DNA of 64,000 nucleotides, taken from positions 1 through 64,000 of the forward strand of contig CADAGX010000016.1 in NCBI GenBank assembly GCA_902787575.1. Direction: 5' to 3'. Origin of the DNA: an uncultured Bacteroidales bacterium (GTDB lineage: Bacteria > Bacteroidota > Bacteroidia > Bacteroidales > Bacteroidaceae). A program made the translations under genes and the position numbers. The notes beneath the pieces were generated by a model that saw only the letters and a list, made by a program, of their open reading frames with translations, did no database searches and had not been told where the DNA came from. Below are positions 52,801 through 62,129 of the stretch, in pieces (within the stretch, counting starts at the first letter, position 1; each line of letters opens with the position of its first letter).

Positions 52801-54505
52801 CCAGAATTTCGGCGCAGTGGAGGTGACAGACAGCACGCTCACCTTTGGCGTTCGCAATCTGGGCAACGGGCTCGCCAACTCGTGGCTGCCGTTCGGCAAT
52901 GTGCGCATCTTCTATCTGGGCACGCCCGACGAAGCCAGCCCGTCGCTCGACCAGGTAGTCTCGGGCTGTGTGGCTCGCGGCTACACCATCCTCGCCTTCC
53001 CGTGGAGCAGCGGCAGCGACTTTGCACAGTACCCCAACTTCAGCGAGGCACTGAAGGAGCAGCTGCAGCAAACCATAGACGCCGCAGCCGGGCCCCTCAC
53101 TGGAGCCGAGAAACTGCAGCTCATCGGCGAGTTCTCGCGAATCTTCAGCCAGATTTACACCTGCCGAATGGCTTACATCCGCTTGGCAGCTGCCGCAGAG
53201 AACCTGATGGACTACGTAGACAACATGATTTCCATCGAGCTCATCACAGAGGATGAGGGCGAGCCCTGGATGCTCAAGGCCATAGACGGCTGGAATGCCT
53301 ACCAAGACGGACTCGTCTCTGCAGCACAGGCCGACTCCATCACCGAAGAACTGGGCAAGACAGACTTCGTACTTCCCATGAAGAACGGAGCCTACCAGCT
53401 CGCATCGGTCGACGACCTGAAACTCTTCTCCGTGATTGTGGCCAACACAGCCGGCGTGGCCAATGCAGCACTCACCGCAGACCTCGACATGAGCGAGGTG
53501 GAAGACTTCACACCCATTGGCATGAGCGGCCATCCCTTCACCGGGACATTCGACGGACAGGGGCACAAGATTACGGGCTTCCGGCTGACTCCTACACAGA
53601 CCATGATGGGCCTCTTCGGCTATGTGAAGGATGGCGCTGTCAAGAACTTCAGCATCAGCGGCACCATCACCTGCCCGGGCGGCGGCACGGGTATCGGAGT
53701 GATTGGCTGGGCCGAAGGCGCCGCCATCAGCAACATCCGTTCGTCGCTCCAGATCGCAGTCACCGGCACAGACGTTCATCATGTGGGAGGCGTCGTAGGC
53801 AGCTTGCGCGTGCGGACATCCATCCAGCATTGCACCTTCAGCGGTTCGCTGTCAGCCGGCGCAAATAACGACTGCTTCGGTGGCGTTGTTGGCTACACCA
53901 ACGAGTACTGCAGCATCACCAATTGTGCCAACTACGGTACCGTCCTCTTCACCGCTCCCAACTGCTACGGAGGCGGCATCTGCGGATACCTCAACAACGC
54001 CTCCTTCTCCGGCATCCGGGATTGCATCAGTGTGGGCCGTGTAGGCATGGAAGACGGCAGCACGCCTCAGTACGGTGGCGCCATCATGGGCCGTCTGCGC
54101 GCATACACTGCAGACAACTTCGGCACCAGCTACTGGCTCGAAGGCAGCGCCACGCGCGGTACCGGCGAAAACCAGGAACCCAAGTGCATCAGCGCGACGG
54201 CCACGCAGATGGGTAGCGGCGAGATTTGCTTCGCCCTCAACGAGGCTCAGGACGGGATAGTATGGTTCCAGAACATTACCGAAGACCCCTATCCCGTACT
54301 CGATGATACGCACAAGGTAGTCATCAAGACCGAGGAAGGCATCTACAAGAACGAGGACGGCACGGCCGTCGCCCAGCCCGGGGCAGCCCCCTATGGGGGG
54401 TTTGGGGGCCAGCCAACGGCCGTTTACGACCTCTCCGGTCGCCGCGTAGAGCAGCCCGCCAAGGGCCTCTACATTGTGGGCGGCCGCAAGGTGCTTATAA
54501 AGTAA
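49853..54505 (+). CDS. Large secreted protein with GLUG-type repeats and carbohydrate-binding-like region
   Basis: This 1550-residue protein has a signal peptide (MKRFFSSLCLLTVLALAAG) and three blocks of GLUG-type beta repeats: about 28-330, 356-690 and 1180-1490. Each opens with a YEIATPQDLLDWAAL-like strand and contains FDGQGHRI(S/T)GF and a Gly/Leu-rich GLFGY step. Between them a helical region and a NPSFTEGFTGW module (about 845-1010) look like a carbohydrate-binding beta sandwich. The C-terminus (AVYDLSGRRVEQPAKGLYIV) is the short end motif common to secreted Prevotella/Bacteroides proteins. Likely surface adhesin or glycan binder; function unknown. Confidence 0.8.
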   Translation: MKRFFSSLCLLTVLALAAGTKVRAIEPNAAGVYEIATPQDLLDWAALVNAGEWSAKAVLTADLDMQGAETGVFPVGGAATADRFVGSFDGQGHRISNFVLLDESGVNYGMFNTGPGVTLKDFWLDSSCSITGSELVGLIGRHDGAGTFENVGNCASVTGGGNNIGGFLGAAWGAGNGSTVPTIFRNCWSAGKVTTDEAHAKATDTGALSGWFNNGYFVFTNCWTTAEVSHPKSQEMYVFRNGAGAKFEFTNCYSLAGKQPNFTLLQGVTAADLATGAIAYQLNGDQSSVSWYQRIGVDAMPSPYATRGTVYLNGRLHCNDEAYEDVEYSNENKGIQKDSHDYANGICSYCGSPDVNYKTQNAEGYYEISDENALIWLSEMVKAGCDSIKAVLTADIDLAQPWLKPIGSSAVPFAGKFDGQGHRISGFNMEATGSYAGLFGYAVEADICNFSIEGLLLCVGAGNGAIGYAAKSSITNVHSALNINATAAGVTHTGGVIGEAFTETHLNRCSFSGSLTMNDTNHDCFGGICGYTDTGWFENCLNAGTVTFGAPNCYAGGILGYLNNASSKGLHNCLNVGHVTYSGEGAPTYGGALVGRLRKSPSLFGTSYWLEGSATCAAGDVEYPKGLSVASDALVSGEVTWRLNGESFLATAWFQTIGADVYPTLDPTHGIVYATEDGFGCVDREDESTFYSFVAGVVQHETAFVEGTMAQQTLLDEYAATIARWSAIESFEAFCEAYTQALPQRDTIQLSAKAYAKYVDACQYAANYLQENNISGMASDVLNTYLTQTVEPGVEYPQGSYLYITDTRLLSIEQLAEETAFVNKMLEYAIAGGMVPGTEVTKLMQNPSFTEGFTGWNTEYEGGSIATGGETSIMRIARGLNNSSFDFHQTITGVPNGVYMVSLNGLFRASEDFTSTFYSGQFYLGENAIYMMSPGEDVISQEDAVDKVNSYLEGDVEYVYEDIIGYVPNNMIACSYAFGAGRYQNFGAVEVTDSTLTFGVRNLGNGLANSWLPFGNVRIFYLGTPDEASPSLDQVVSGCVARGYTILAFPWSSGSDFAQYPNFSEALKEQLQQTIDAAAGPLTGAEKLQLIGEFSRIFSQIYTCRMAYIRLAAAAENLMDYVDNMISIELITEDEGEPWMLKAIDGWNAYQDGLVSAAQADSITEELGKTDFVLPMKNGAYQLASVDDLKLFSVIVANTAGVANAALTADLDMSEVEDFTPIGMSGHPFTGTFDGQGHKITGFRLTPTQTMMGLFGYVKDGAVKNFSISGTITCPGGGTGIGVIGWAEGAAISNIRSSLQIAVTGTDVHHVGGVVGSLRVRTSIQHCTFSGSLSAGANNDCFGGVVGYTNEYCSITNCANYGTVLFTAPNCYGGGICGYLNNASFSGIRDCISVGRVGMEDGSTPQYGGAIMGRLRAYTADNFGTSYWLEGSATRGTGENQEPKCISATATQMGSGEICFALNEAQDGIVWFQNITEDPYPVLDDTHKVVIKTEEGIYKNEDGTAVAQPGAAPYGGFGGQPTAVYDLSGRRVEQPAKGLYIVGGRKVLIK

Positions 54506-54532
54506 GCCTGCGCTGACACACAAACTTTCGGT

Positions 54533-54562
54533 CCCCTCGCTCCAAAAGGCGAGGGGATTTTG
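54533..54562 (+). terminator. Terminator after the first GLUG protein
   Basis: CCCCTCGC (54533-54540) pairs with GCGAGGGG (54549-54556), eight-base loop, followed by ATTTTGT. Confidence 0.85.
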
Positions 54563-54720
54563 TCATTCGGCGGGCCGGTACAAAAAAACTTCCCTTCGAT
54601 TATTTAAGAATTATTAACACATAGAAATGGGAGATATGAAACATAAAAAGTAACTTTGCTCGTGAAATGAAATATAACAAGCAACTTTTTCCAACTAAAA
54701 ACACAACCTTTTAAAACAAA

Positions 54721-57700
54721 ATGCTTATGAAAAAGAGACTTTTACTCTGCAGCATCTTGCTTTCCGCAGCAAGTTTGCCATCCATGGCGCAGACGGCTCC
54801 AGTGGCCGACATTCTGGACGTGCAGTTCAATGCAGACGGCTCGGCAGTGGACGTCTCTCCAATGAAGAACACGGTGCAGTACATTGGCGACGGCACGCTG
54901 ATAGACAACAACTCGTACTTCGGTTGCAACGTACCCATCTTCAATAACCCTTGGGCCGGCAACTGCACGGGCTACTACCGCTTCGACTTCGAGGGCAACG
55001 AGGACGTGCTGGCTAAGCTGGCCGACGGACACAGTCTGGAGATGCTGGTGAAACCCAGCTACGAGGGCGACATCCAGGACGTGGAGGCCAAGCCCTTCAG
55101 TGCCATGCAGTCGGGCGGTACTGGTTTCTTGGTGAGCAAATCGACAGCTTCCGGTGCTGGCGGCAAGAACGTTTTCACCTTCCTGCCCAATGTATCTGAA
55201 GCGAATCCTACCAAGAGTACGTGGCGTTGGGCCACCAGCGACATCGTGCCTCGCTCGGGCATCTACTATCACGTAATCGGTGTATGGAACAAGGAGGAAG
55301 GGAAGGCCTACATCTATGTAGACGGATCACTTCGCAAGACGGTTGCCGCTCCCGGCAATTATCATCCTGCAACTGCTGGTTCCAACTGGTTCTGCATCGG
55401 CGGTGACGCAAATGCCAGCGGAGGCCATCAGGCATGGACGGGCGAAGTGGTGATAGCACGCGTCTATGACAAGGCACTCGATGCGGAGGAAGCCGACGCG
55501 CTGTGGAAACTCGTGGAGAAGCCCGAGAAGGAGGCCAACGCAGCTGCCTACATGGAGGTGGTGTCCGCCGGACGCACGTTCATAGAGGACAATGTGGCCA
55601 CGCAGAGCCTGACAGACGAATACGCTGCAGCACTGGACTCGCTGGAGAAGGCGGTGACGGGCAGCAGCACGTATCAGGAGCTGGACGAGCGGCTGGTGGC
55701 CGTAATGGCACTGCGTAAGCAGATGGATGCCTCGGTGACGGCCTACACGAGGTATCAGGAACGCGTGGATGCCACCATCGCCTACCTGGCAGAGAACGAC
55801 GACTTCGAAGGCGACGACCGCGACTCGCTGGAGGCTTACCTGAACGATTTCATCGAGCCCATGAAGGGATATCCCCACGGCTCCTTCTCCTATATTTGGA
55901 CCAACCGACAGCTGACGACCGAGGAGGTCACTGAGGAGGCTGCATGGGTGGAGCGGAAGCTGGCCACGGCCATTGCCAACGGATTCAAGCGCGGCTCGGA
56001 CATCACCAACCTGCTGACGAACGCCGGATTCGAGAACGGATTCACGGGCTGGAAGGGTACCACAGGTTCGGCCACAGCCAAGAGCCCGACCACCGACCTT
56101 ATCGGAGCCGAGGCTAAGGGCAAGAAGTTCGACATGTACCAGAAGATTACCGGCCTGACGAATGGCGTGTACGTAATCACAGCCACGGCCGCCTACCGTC
56201 CCTTTGACGACCGCTACAGCACCTACTATGCTGCCAATATGTATGCCAACGAGAACAGCGTCTTCCTGCCCACCGTCTTCGAGACACGTATCCCAGTGGC
56301 TGACGCAGAGGACGGAGTGAACTGCTACATCACACAGAACGGCTCGGATGCCGACATCGACTTGGAGATTGCAGACGATGGCAGTGCCGACATCGCCTCG
56401 TATGCCATCAATGGCAAGGTGGGCATCGCCAATGCTGCAAACGGCGGGCGAGCCGTCAGCTGTCTGGTGGCCAACGTAACGGACAGTACACTCGTGGTGG
56501 GCTTCAGCAACCCCAACGCTCAGGCCGCTTCCGACTGGACGGGCATCGCCAACATACACCTGATATATGCCGGCACGCTGGACGACGCAAAGCTCTATCT
56601 CGACCAGACGCTGGCTTGCATGGCAGCTCGCGCCACTACGATTATCAACATGGTGCCCGACTTGGGCAACGTGGACCAGAACCCCAATTGCTCGCAGACG
56701 ATTAAGGACAAGTTGCAGGCAGCCGTGGACGCAGTGGCCACCACCACTTCGCCCGAAGACAAGTACGCGCTGATAGGCACGTTCTCTGAACTCTGGAAAG
56801 AGTTTGACGAGGGCCGCAAAGCCTATCAGAACATGATTAGCGAGACGGAGACCGTGTACAGCATTGTCAGCGAGCTACACGCTGCTGGCAAGGTGACGGA
56901 CGAACTGTACGGCCAGGCTACGCAGGCTATTAGCAATATGTGGGATGCCTACGAACAGGGAAGCTATACCACCGAACAGGCCAACGCAATGGAGGCACTC
57001 GCTTCGCTGGGTCTGATAACGGCTCAGGACGAGGACGGCACGTACCTGATAAAGAGCGACTACGACATGGCTTACTTCGCATTGAAGGCCAACTCGCAGA
57101 CGGTGCACGTGAACGGTAAACTCTTGGCCGACATCGACTACTTCACCGAAATGCAGATGATAGAGGACTTCTGCGGCGAACTCGACGGACAGTTCCACAC
57201 CATCACGGTCAACATCAACCGCAATGACCGCGGAGCCGCACTCATCAACAACATGCGAGACGGCGGCTGCGTGAAGAACCTCACCGTTCAGGGAGACGTG
57301 CAAAACAGCAATAAGTTCGCTACGGCAATCGTGGCCAATACCTACGGCCAGACACGCATCTCGGGCATCACCTCTCTGATACACGTCACAGCCACCACAC
57401 CGGGCGATGCCGCTCACGCAGGCATCATGTCATGCTCGCGCGGCACAACCACTGTGAGCGACTGCGTCTTTGCAGGCATCATGGAGGGCGAAGGCCCCAT
57501 CAACTCCAGTGGTATCGTAGGCTGGACAGCAGGCATCACAGTGATAGAGAACTGCCTCCAGATTGGCAACATCAGCCTCTCAGAAGAGGGCAGCTACACC
57601 ATTGCCCGAGTGCCACTGCTCGTGGACATCTACAACTGCTACTATAAGAACGCATTTGGCGTCGAGCAGGGAACGCAGATTACAGACGAACAGCTGGCCA

Positions 57701-58740
57701 ATGGCGAGGTTTGCTACTTGCTCAACAAGGGCAACACCGAGAACCCCACTTGGTTCCAGACAATCGGCGAAGACCTCTATCCTGTGCCCAACCCGTCGCA
57801 TGGAGTCGTAGGCAAGAAAGCCGATGGCACGTACACCAACAATGCCAGCGAGTTCTATAAGGAAACACCGGCTCCAGACGATGGCACTCCGAAGGCCGAC
57901 CTGCTGGATGTTGTCTTCAACGAAGACGGTACAGCTGATGACGCTTCGCCCATGCACAATGACATCGCACTCGTAGGCGAAGAGACCTCTTCCGTCTACT
58001 TCAGCGAGACCTACCAGCGCAATGTGGCACACTTCGACAACCCCTACGGAAGCAGCTGCAACTCCTTCTATCAGGTGGCAAGCTACGAGAATAACGATGC
58101 CATCAGAAATGCACTCTCCGACGGCCACACGTTCGAGGTGCTCTGTATGACTAACTTCGAAGGCGACATCCCCAATGTGGAGTCAAAGCCATTCTCTGCT
58201 ATGCAGGCCGGCGGTACGGGCCTCATGGTGACAACCATCAGCGGCGCTCGCCAGAACGAATTCTGCTTCCTGCCCAATGTCACCACCAGCGGCAGCAGCA
58301 CTTGGCGCTGGACCACCAGTGGCGTAGTGCCCGAGTCGAAGAAGTTCTATCATGTGGTGGGCGTCTGGAACAAGGAAGAAGCACAGGCTTATATCTATGT
58401 AAATGGCGAACTGAAGAACACCATCAAGGCTCCCGGCCTCTTCAAGTACGCTTCCACAGGCTGCAACTGGTTCTGCGTTGGTGGCGACCCCGCTACGGCG
58501 ACCACTGCTCACGCTTCGTGGATGGGCGACATAGCCATTGCCCGTGCATACAGCAAGCCCCTCACACAGGCTGATGTGGCCTATCTGTGGAACAAGATTT
58601 CGAATCCCGACGAAGTCAAGTACATCCTCCAGAAGCCCGAGCCCACCTTCCGCGGTATCTACAACCTGGGCGGTGCTCGCCTCGACAAGCCTCAGAAGGG
58701 CATCAACATCATTGATGGCAAGAAGACGCTTGTGAAGTAA
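54721..58740 (+). CDS. Large secreted protein with two LamG-like domains and GLUG repeats
   Basis: This 1339-residue protein has a signal peptide (KKRLLLCSILLSAASLPSMAQ), then a LamG-like (concanavalin) domain at about 30-265, a helical/carbohydrate-binding-like part with NAGFENGFTGW (about 434), a GLUG-type region (about 780-1010) and a second LamG-like domain at about 1060-1295. The two LamG copies are clearly related to each other (both open with ILDVxFNxDG-like strands) and to the domain of the next gene. The tail (LDKPQKGINIIDGKKTLVK) matches the end motif of the upstream protein. ATG 54727 is an alternative start. A glycan- or host-binding role is inferred. Confidence 0.8.
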   Translation: MLMKKRLLLCSILLSAASLPSMAQTAPVADILDVQFNADGSAVDVSPMKNTVQYIGDGTLIDNNSYFGCNVPIFNNPWAGNCTGYYRFDFEGNEDVLAKLADGHSLEMLVKPSYEGDIQDVEAKPFSAMQSGGTGFLVSKSTASGAGGKNVFTFLPNVSEANPTKSTWRWATSDIVPRSGIYYHVIGVWNKEEGKAYIYVDGSLRKTVAAPGNYHPATAGSNWFCIGGDANASGGHQAWTGEVVIARVYDKALDAEEADALWKLVEKPEKEANAAAYMEVVSAGRTFIEDNVATQSLTDEYAAALDSLEKAVTGSSTYQELDERLVAVMALRKQMDASVTAYTRYQERVDATIAYLAENDDFEGDDRDSLEAYLNDFIEPMKGYPHGSFSYIWTNRQLTTEEVTEEAAWVERKLATAIANGFKRGSDITNLLTNAGFENGFTGWKGTTGSATAKSPTTDLIGAEAKGKKFDMYQKITGLTNGVYVITATAAYRPFDDRYSTYYAANMYANENSVFLPTVFETRIPVADAEDGVNCYITQNGSDADIDLEIADDGSADIASYAINGKVGIANAANGGRAVSCLVANVTDSTLVVGFSNPNAQAASDWTGIANIHLIYAGTLDDAKLYLDQTLACMAARATTIINMVPDLGNVDQNPNCSQTIKDKLQAAVDAVATTTSPEDKYALIGTFSELWKEFDEGRKAYQNMISETETVYSIVSELHAAGKVTDELYGQATQAISNMWDAYEQGSYTTEQANAMEALASLGLITAQDEDGTYLIKSDYDMAYFALKANSQTVHVNGKLLADIDYFTEMQMIEDFCGELDGQFHTITVNINRNDRGAALINNMRDGGCVKNLTVQGDVQNSNKFATAIVANTYGQTRISGITSLIHVTATTPGDAAHAGIMSCSRGTTTVSDCVFAGIMEGEGPINSSGIVGWTAGITVIENCLQIGNISLSEEGSYTIARVPLLVDIYNCYYKNAFGVEQGTQITDEQLANGEVCYLLNKGNTENPTWFQTIGEDLYPVPNPSHGVVGKKADGTYTNNASEFYKETPAPDDGTPKADLLDVVFNEDGTADDASPMHNDIALVGEETSSVYFSETYQRNVAHFDNPYGSSCNSFYQVASYENNDAIRNALSDGHTFEVLCMTNFEGDIPNVESKPFSAMQAGGTGLMVTTISGARQNEFCFLPNVTTSGSSTWRWTTSGVVPESKKFYHVVGVWNKEEAQAYIYVNGELKNTIKAPGLFKYASTGCNWFCVGGDPATATTAHASWMGDIAIARAYSKPLTQADVAYLWNKISNPDEVKYILQKPEPTFRGIYNLGGARLDKPQKGINIIDGKKTLVK

Positions 58741-58780
58741 GGCTCATCGAAAAAAAGACTGAGTCGCAAGACACGTGTTG

Positions 58781-58812
58781 CCCCTCTCTGAGTTTCACGG
58801 CTCAGGGAGGGG
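58781..58812 (+). terminator. Stem-loop between the second and third large secreted genes
   Basis: CCCCTCTCTGAG (58781-58792) pairs perfectly with CTCAGGGAGGGG (58801-58812), eight-base loop. No T-run follows, so it may be an intercistronic hairpin and not a full terminator. Confidence 0.6.
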
Positions 58813-58870
58813 AAACACTTTACAAACGCAACAACAGAACAAACTGCTTTGGCAGAAAAACAAACAAATT

Positions 58871-60772
58871 ATGAAGAGGAGATTCTTAGTGACGCTTCAG
58901 CTTGCCTTCCTCGCTTCGCCCCTCATGTGGGCACAAGTCACCAGGCAGATGAACGTTTACAGTGAGGGGAAACTGGTCTATACGGCAGACGTAGAGACGA
59001 TAGACAGCGTCACCTTTCAGGAGGTGACCAAGGCGCCCGCGGCCGACATCTTGGATGTCATTTTCAAGGCCGACGGCACGGCCGAAGACATCTCGCCAAT
59101 GAAGAATCCCGTCACCATCCCCTCCAGCAGCGGACTTTCCACTGTGTGGAGCAATACGTACAATCGCTATGTGGCTCGCTTCAGCAACGCGTGGGGTGGC
59201 TCGGCTTCAGGCTATTACAAGGTCGATTATACCAACAACGAGCAGTTCCGTAAGGCGCTTGCCGACGGCCATACACTCGAGGTTCTCGTCATGGGCGAGT
59301 TCACGGGAGCCGTGGCCAATGTCGAAGCCAAACCTTTCAGCTCCATGCAGTCAGGCGGCACAGGCTTCCTCGTAACCACAGTTAAAGGCGATCGCAAGAA
59401 CGAACTCTGCTTCCTGCCCAACATCTCCACCAGCGGCAGCAGCACTTGGCGCTGGGCCACCAGTGGCATCGTGCCGCAGGGACGAAGGTTCTATCATCTG
59501 GTGGGCGTCTGGAACAAGGAAGAGCAGAAAGCCTACGTCTATGTCGACGGCCAGCTCTGCAACACGGTGGATGCCTCGGGCGAGATGGTCTTTCCCACCA
59601 GCGGTGCCACATGGTTCTGCATTGGAGCCGACCCGAGCAACGCCACGGCGGCTCATTCCGGATGGGCAGGCGATGTCGTCTTGGCGCGTATCTACGACAA
59701 GCCGCTCGTGGCCGACGAAGTAGCCGCCCTCTGGGACGAGGTGGACGAGTATCAGGCCAATGCTGAGCCCGACATGGTGACGGACGTAGACTACCTTTCC
59801 GGCATGGCTGTCAAGGCTGGCAGTGCCTATGCCATCAGTGGTAAGGGCTTTGCCGAGGGCGACAAGATTCAGCTCATCGCGCCTTCCGGAGATGTTCCCG
59901 AACTGACAGCCGACTTGCAGCTGACGGCCGACGGCGTCCGCCTGTCGCTGCCTGCCGACCTTACTTCGGGCACCTATCGTCTGATGCTTGTGCGAGGCGA
60001 TAAGCGTCAAGACCTCGGCCAGACCACCTTCAGCGTAGTGGAGCAGATGCCTCGCGGCTGCAGGGTGATAGCTCACCGCGGCCACTGGAACGTGGCTGGT
60101 GCTGCGCAGAACTCGCGCCGCTCGCTGCAGAACGCGCTCGACCTCGGCGTCTATGGTTCCGAGACCGACATCTGGATTACAGCCGACGGCTGCCTGATGG
60201 TCAATCACGATGCCTCCTTCGGTGGCGTCAAGCTCGAGACCGCCACGGCCGAGCAGTGTCAGGCACTGACGCTCTCCAATGGCGAGAAAATGCCGCGCTT
60301 CGAGGAGTTCCTCGAGATGATGCAGGCCTACGAGGGGCCGACCAAGCTCATCATCGAGATAAAGACACATGCCGATGCCGCCCGCGGGCAGGCAGCTGCC
60401 GACTCCACTGTGGCCATGGTGCGCCGAATGGGGCTGCAGGACCGTGTGGAGTACATCGCCTTCAGTCTCGACATCTGCCGCCGCATCGTCTATAACGACT
60501 CAACGGCGCACGTGGCCTACTTGAACGGCGACAAGTCGCCTGCCACGCTCCACGAGTATGGCATCATGGGTCTCGACTATACGGCAGCCAAGATGCGTAG
60601 CAACCCCACTTGGGTCAGCGAGGCGCACGAGCTGGGCATGACCACCAACGTGTGGACCATCAACAGCCAGTCCGAGATTATCGAGATGAGCAACATGGAC
60701 CACGACTTCGTCACCACCAACGACCCCGAACTGGCGGCCAAGATTCTTCGCTACTACGAGGGCGCGCAGTAG
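58871..60772 (+). CDS. Secreted LamG-like/glycerophosphodiester phosphodiesterase fusion
   Basis: This 633-residue protein has a signal peptide (MKRRFLVTLQLAFLASPLMWAQ), a LamG-like domain (about 60-285) close to those of the upstream gene, an Ig-like segment (about 300-395) and a GDPD domain (about 398-630). The GDPD shows IAHRGHWN (His and Arg), ETDIWITADG (catalytic acids), NHD, and LIIEIK. GDPD enzymes split glycerophosphodiesters such as glycerophosphocholine into glycerol 3-phosphate and the alcohol. ATG 58871 was chosen to give a clean signal peptide. It follows the 1339-residue gene with no own promoter seen. Confidence 0.85.
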   Translation: MKRRFLVTLQLAFLASPLMWAQVTRQMNVYSEGKLVYTADVETIDSVTFQEVTKAPAADILDVIFKADGTAEDISPMKNPVTIPSSSGLSTVWSNTYNRYVARFSNAWGGSASGYYKVDYTNNEQFRKALADGHTLEVLVMGEFTGAVANVEAKPFSSMQSGGTGFLVTTVKGDRKNELCFLPNISTSGSSTWRWATSGIVPQGRRFYHLVGVWNKEEQKAYVYVDGQLCNTVDASGEMVFPTSGATWFCIGADPSNATAAHSGWAGDVVLARIYDKPLVADEVAALWDEVDEYQANAEPDMVTDVDYLSGMAVKAGSAYAISGKGFAEGDKIQLIAPSGDVPELTADLQLTADGVRLSLPADLTSGTYRLMLVRGDKRQDLGQTTFSVVEQMPRGCRVIAHRGHWNVAGAAQNSRRSLQNALDLGVYGSETDIWITADGCLMVNHDASFGGVKLETATAEQCQALTLSNGEKMPRFEEFLEMMQAYEGPTKLIIEIKTHADAARGQAAADSTVAMVRRMGLQDRVEYIAFSLDICRRIVYNDSTAHVAYLNGDKSPATLHEYGIMGLDYTAAKMRSNPTWVSEAHELGMTTNVWTINSQSEIIEMSNMDHDFVTTNDPELAAKILRYYEGAQ

Positions 60773-60826
60773 TGCGTCGTCCGGGGCTGAAGTTGCCACG
60801 CTGCACAGCTTCGGCCGATACGAATT

Positions 60827-60876
60827 GCGACCCGAGAGGTCAAGGCCTTTGGCCCGTCTCTCAGGTCGCATTTTTT
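60827..60876 (+). terminator. Terminator after the GDPD gene
   Basis: GCGACCCGAGAG (60827-60838) pairs with CTCTCAGGTCGC (60858-60869), one mismatch, followed by ATTTTTT. It lies between convergent genes. Confidence 0.85.
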
Positions 60877-60907
60877 GTGTTTGCGACGCGCGTCGGTAGG
60901 GTAGGCG

Positions 60908-62074
60908 CTACGCCAGTTCCTCGCTCGTGTAAGCCTTTGGCAGCGGCCGGCAGTTGTATTGGCTTGTCATCGTCTCGCCGTAGGCTCCGGCCGAGCGTAT
61001 GGCCACGATGTCTCCTCGCCGTGTGCCGTTGAGCTTGTAGTCGCGTGCGAAGACGTCGCTGCTCTCGCAGATGGGACCTACCACGTCGTAGCGCTCCTCC
61101 GGCAGCTGGCTTGTCAGGTTCTCCACGCGGTGCAGTGCTCCGTACAGTGCGGGCCGCACCAGGTCGGTCATGCCCGCATCGAGGATGGCAAATTGCTTCT
61201 CGGTGCCCTGCTTCACGTAGAGGCAGCGTGCGATGAGGCTGCCACACTGTCCCACCACGGCGCGCCCCAGTTCGAAGTGCAGTTGCTGCCCCGGCCGCAG
61301 TTGCAGGTGGCGTGCGTAGGTCTCGAAGTAGGCTTTCACGTCGGGCACTGCCTCTGCATCGGGCTCCTCGTAGCTGATGCCCAGTCCGCCTCCCACATTG
61401 ATGAGCTGCGGCGTGGGCAGTCCGTTGGCCTCCAGCTGCGCTTGCAGCTCGTTGATGCGATGGCAGAGTGCCTCGAAGTCGTCCATCTCCAGTATCTGAC
61501 TGCCGATGTGGAAGTGCAGTCCCACCAGTGCCACGTGCTCCATCTGGGCCGTCTGTCGTATGACGGCTTCCATGTCTTGCATGGCAATGCCGAACTTGTC
61601 TTCGGCGCGTCCGGTGGTGATGTGGTCGTGGGTGTGTGCGCCTACGTCGGGATTGATGCGGAGGCTCACTCGGGCCGTGCGCTGCATGCGAGCGGCTATC
61701 TCGCTTATCACTTCCAGTTCGGCCACGCTCTCCACGTTGAAGCACAGGATGTCTGCCTCCAGCGCCAGTGCGATTTCCCAGTCAGCCTTTCCCACGCCGG
61801 CGAACACGATTCCCGATGCCGGAAAACCTGCCGCCAGTGCTGCCCTGATTTCACCGCCGCTCACGCAGTCGGCTCCGAAGCCTGCGCGCACGATTCGCTC
61901 CAGCACCTTCGGGGTGTTGCAGGCCTTTATGGCGTAGTGCATGTGGTATTCGGGGTGCTGGCGTGTCTGCTCGCATATGGCGCGGAGCGTGGCGTCGAGC
62001 ACTTCCATGTCGTAATAATAGAATGGTGTGGGCAGTTCTTCGAACTGCTCTATTGGGAATCTGTTCTTTGTCAT
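60908..62074 (-). CDS. lysA: Diaminopimelate decarboxylase
   Basis: This 388-residue PLP enzyme makes L-lysine from meso-diaminopimelate. The PLP-binding Lys is in HYAIKACN (about 48-55); HFHIGSQI (about 183-190), GGGLGISY (about 221-228), CESSDVFARD (about 331-340) and YNCRPLP near the end are family blocks. I chose ATG 62074 (MTKNRFPIEQF); upstream in-frame starts fall in repeat DNA. It follows lysC on the same strand, separated by a palindrome-filled spacer. Confidence 0.94.
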   Translation of the reverse strand: MTKNRFPIEQFEELPTPFYYYDMEVLDATLRAICEQTRQHPEYHMHYAIKACNTPKVLERIVRAGFGADCVSGGEIRAALAAGFPASGIVFAGVGKADWEIALALEADILCFNVESVAELEVISEIAARMQRTARVSLRINPDVGAHTHDHITTGRAEDKFGIAMQDMEAVIRQTAQMEHVALVGLHFHIGSQILEMDDFEALCHRINELQAQLEANGLPTPQLINVGGGLGISYEEPDAEAVPDVKAYFETYARHLQLRPGQQLHFELGRAVVGQCGSLIARCLYVKQGTEKQFAILDAGMTDLVRPALYGALHRVENLTSQLPEERYDVVGPICESSDVFARDYKLNGTRRGDIVAIRSAGAYGETMTSQYNCRPLPKAYTSEELA

Positions 62075-62129
62075 TGGTGTGTTATCCTTGTCTTTACAAT
62101 CCCATTTCGAGGGTTTGCTGTCGCATCGT

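Noticed and set aside
50150-53830. 1226-codon open frame on the minus strand
   Set aside because: It is the antisense shadow of the 1550-residue GLUG gene; G+C-rich codon use keeps the opposite frame open. It has no domain, signal or promoter.
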